Part shown: piece by piece, positions 62,981 to 64,000 of the stretch
Layout: each line of letters opens with the position of its first letter
Numbering within the stretch: position 1 is the stretch's first letter
NCBI GenBank assembly: GCA_030427635.1
Contig: JAUIBA010000001.1
Span: forward strand, 248,001 to 312,000
DNA from: Bacteroidia bacterium
GTDB taxonomy: Bacteria > Bacteroidota > Bacteroidia > Chitinophagales > Chitinophagaceae
Direction: 5' to 3'
Length of the DNA stretch: 64,000 bases
Notes under the pieces: model-generated
What the model was told of the DNA's origin: nothing
The model's database searches: none
The model's input: only the letters and a program-made list of their open reading frames with translations
Position numbers and translations under genes: made by a program

Positions 62981-64000
62981 ATGAGGAGAGAGTCAGCTTA
63001 TCAAACCGATAGTACAGATACTGCCCGTAGGGTTGCAATGGGAGGACCGGGATTGACGGTGCTTATAGCCCGGGAGGGACATCAGGTATTATTTGTCAAT
63101 CGGCTTTTTACAGAATATACAGGATATGATGAATCAGCAATAACAGGAACAGCTTTCCCTGATTTATTGTCTCCATATGAACGGGAACGTTTTGAAAGAC
63201 AGCTTATATCCATCGATGAAGGGAGATATAATCTTCAGGACTTTGTTATTTATCAGCTTGCCGGCAGCGATGGACATTTACTGTCTTTTTGTATCTATTG
63301 TGCTGTGAGTGAGCCGGTAAGCGAGGGAGAGCCGGCCGGATATCAGTTGTTACTGATCCCCAATCCATCTGAGCAGAATATTCCTTACAACTCTTCAGAA
63401 ACCAGAGCTTTGTTTCTAAAGCATTTTGAGGCCGATGGGTTCGGCACTTTTGAATGGGTATTGGATATTGATATAGTATTCTGGTCGGCTGGTGTATATA
63501 AGATATATGAGGTGAATAAATTTGTTACAGATATTAATGTGGCGTTTACCCGTAAATTCATACACCCCGATGACCGGCAGCAGACCGAATACAATTCGCA
63601 GATAGCTATCAGTACCCATTCCGACCTTGATACTGAGTTCAGAATTATAACAGAGTCGGGCGTTACAAAAGTCTTACACTGTCTGGGCCTGCCGGTATCA
63701 GATAATAGCGGTAGAGTTATAAAGTTTATTGGCAGTGTACGTGATATCAGCAAGCAGAGAGCCATTGAGGAGAATCTGCGCCATAAAATGGAAGAACTCC
63801 GGTGGTCAAACCGTGAACTGGAAGACTTCGCATATGCCGCCAGTCATGACCTGCAGGAACCCCTGCGCAAAATCACAACTTTTAGTGACAGGTTGCGGGA
63901 AAAATATCGTGACTCACTGGCCGGTGAGGGAGAGATGTACCTTTCCCGTATGGTTGCCTCGGCCGACAACATGAGACTGCTTATAAACGGCCTGCTGGAC
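62981..64000 (+). CDS. PAS-domain histidine kinase, N-terminal part (cut by window edge)
   Basis: 340 codons are open to the right edge. Two PAS domains are visible: the first (about residues 25-125) with VLFVNRLFTEYTGYDESAI, the second (about 150-270) with KHFEADGFGTFEWVLDI, FIHPDDRQQTEYN and a PAC segment VIKFIGSVRDISKQRA. The H-box is DFAYAASHDLQEPLRKITTF at about residue 285. The rest of the dimerisation domain continues to the edge, with the ATPase domain presumably beyond. It begins 23 bp after the NtrC-type regulator, so the two probably form a two-component pair. Confidence 0.88.
   Translation, partial: MRRESAYQTDSTDTARRVAMGGPGLTVLIAREGHQVLFVNRLFTEYTGYDESAITGTAFPDLLSPYERERFERQLISIDEGRYNLQDFVIYQLAGSDGHLLSFCIYCAVSEPVSEGEPAGYQLLLIPNPSEQNIPYNSSETRALFLKHFEADGFGTFEWVLDIDIVFWSAGVYKIYEVNKFVTDINVAFTRKFIHPDDRQQTEYNSQIAISTHSDLDTEFRIITESGVTKVLHCLGLPVSDNSGRVIKFIGSVRDISKQRAIEENLRHKMEELRWSNRELEDFAYAASHDLQEPLRKITTFSDRLREKYRDSLAGEGEMYLSRMVASADNMRLLINGLLD

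Overview
The window looks like chromosomal DNA from a Bacteroidota bacterium, most likely of the Chitinophagales/Sphingobacteriia side. The evidence is type IX secretion (T9SS) C-terminal sorting domains on three secreted proteins, HmuY-type haem proteins, bacillithiol synthesis (bshA), a DUF3276/PUR protein, lipoproteins with Bacteroidota-style lipoboxes, and promoters of the Bacteroidota TTTG...TAnnTTTG type. Genes are dense, mostly in short overlapping operons on both strands. There is no rRNA, tRNA or CRISPR array. One RNA gene, the SRP RNA, is visible.

Layout. 1-9.6 kb: ligA 5' end, a large secreted propeller/Ig-repeat protein, fumC, a short pterin dehydratase, a PAS protein with a histidine-kinase dimerisation segment but no ATPase domain, bshA and a PfkB sugar kinase. 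9.6-18.5 kb: lysS-DUF1684-ACBP, a GAF histidine kinase, a lipoprotein, rmlA-rmlB, and efp-accB-accC. EF-P carries arginine at position 32, as in rhamnosylated EF-Ps. 18.7-23.0 kb: a T9SS cargo gene cut in two by a 1,394-bp IS4-type element with 18-bp inverted repeats and a 9-bp target duplication; removing the element restores one 947-codon frame exactly. 23.0-30.2 kb: trmB-DUF5522-alkyltransferase-like protein, a TPR histidine kinase, SRP RNA, an RsmF-like methyltransferase, a secreted thioredoxin-like protein and asnS.

30.3-36.7 kb holds the most unusual locus: a seven-gene, mostly overlapping operon behind a clear promoter. It encodes a SpeD-like pyruvoyl decarboxylase with a Cys-to-Ser change, a zinc-ribbon/DUF4178 membrane protein, a tiny His-tailed membrane protein, DUF350, a membrane-fused aminopropyltransferase, a Tat-type lipoprotein FAD amine-oxidase homologue and a histidine-rich multi-spanning protein. 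It reads as a polyamine synthesis and modification system spanning the inner membrane. 36.7-43.5 kb: a structured leader RNA followed by a haem/metal uptake operon (HmuY-T9SS, exported CbiX-like chelatase, PepSY protein, DUF6686, TonB receptor, HmuY lipoprotein).

43.5-64 kb: an ABC exporter, a large EF-hand-like membrane protein, DUF3276, a CDP-6-deoxyhexose cassette (rfbF-rfbG-epimerase), an alpha/beta hydrolase, a sugar transporter/ROK kinase pair, a putative copper-linked operon with an MbnP-like protein and an MbnH/MauG-like dihaem peroxidase, leuS, a glycosyltransferase, and an NtrC-type regulator followed by a PAS histidine kinase that runs off the right edge.
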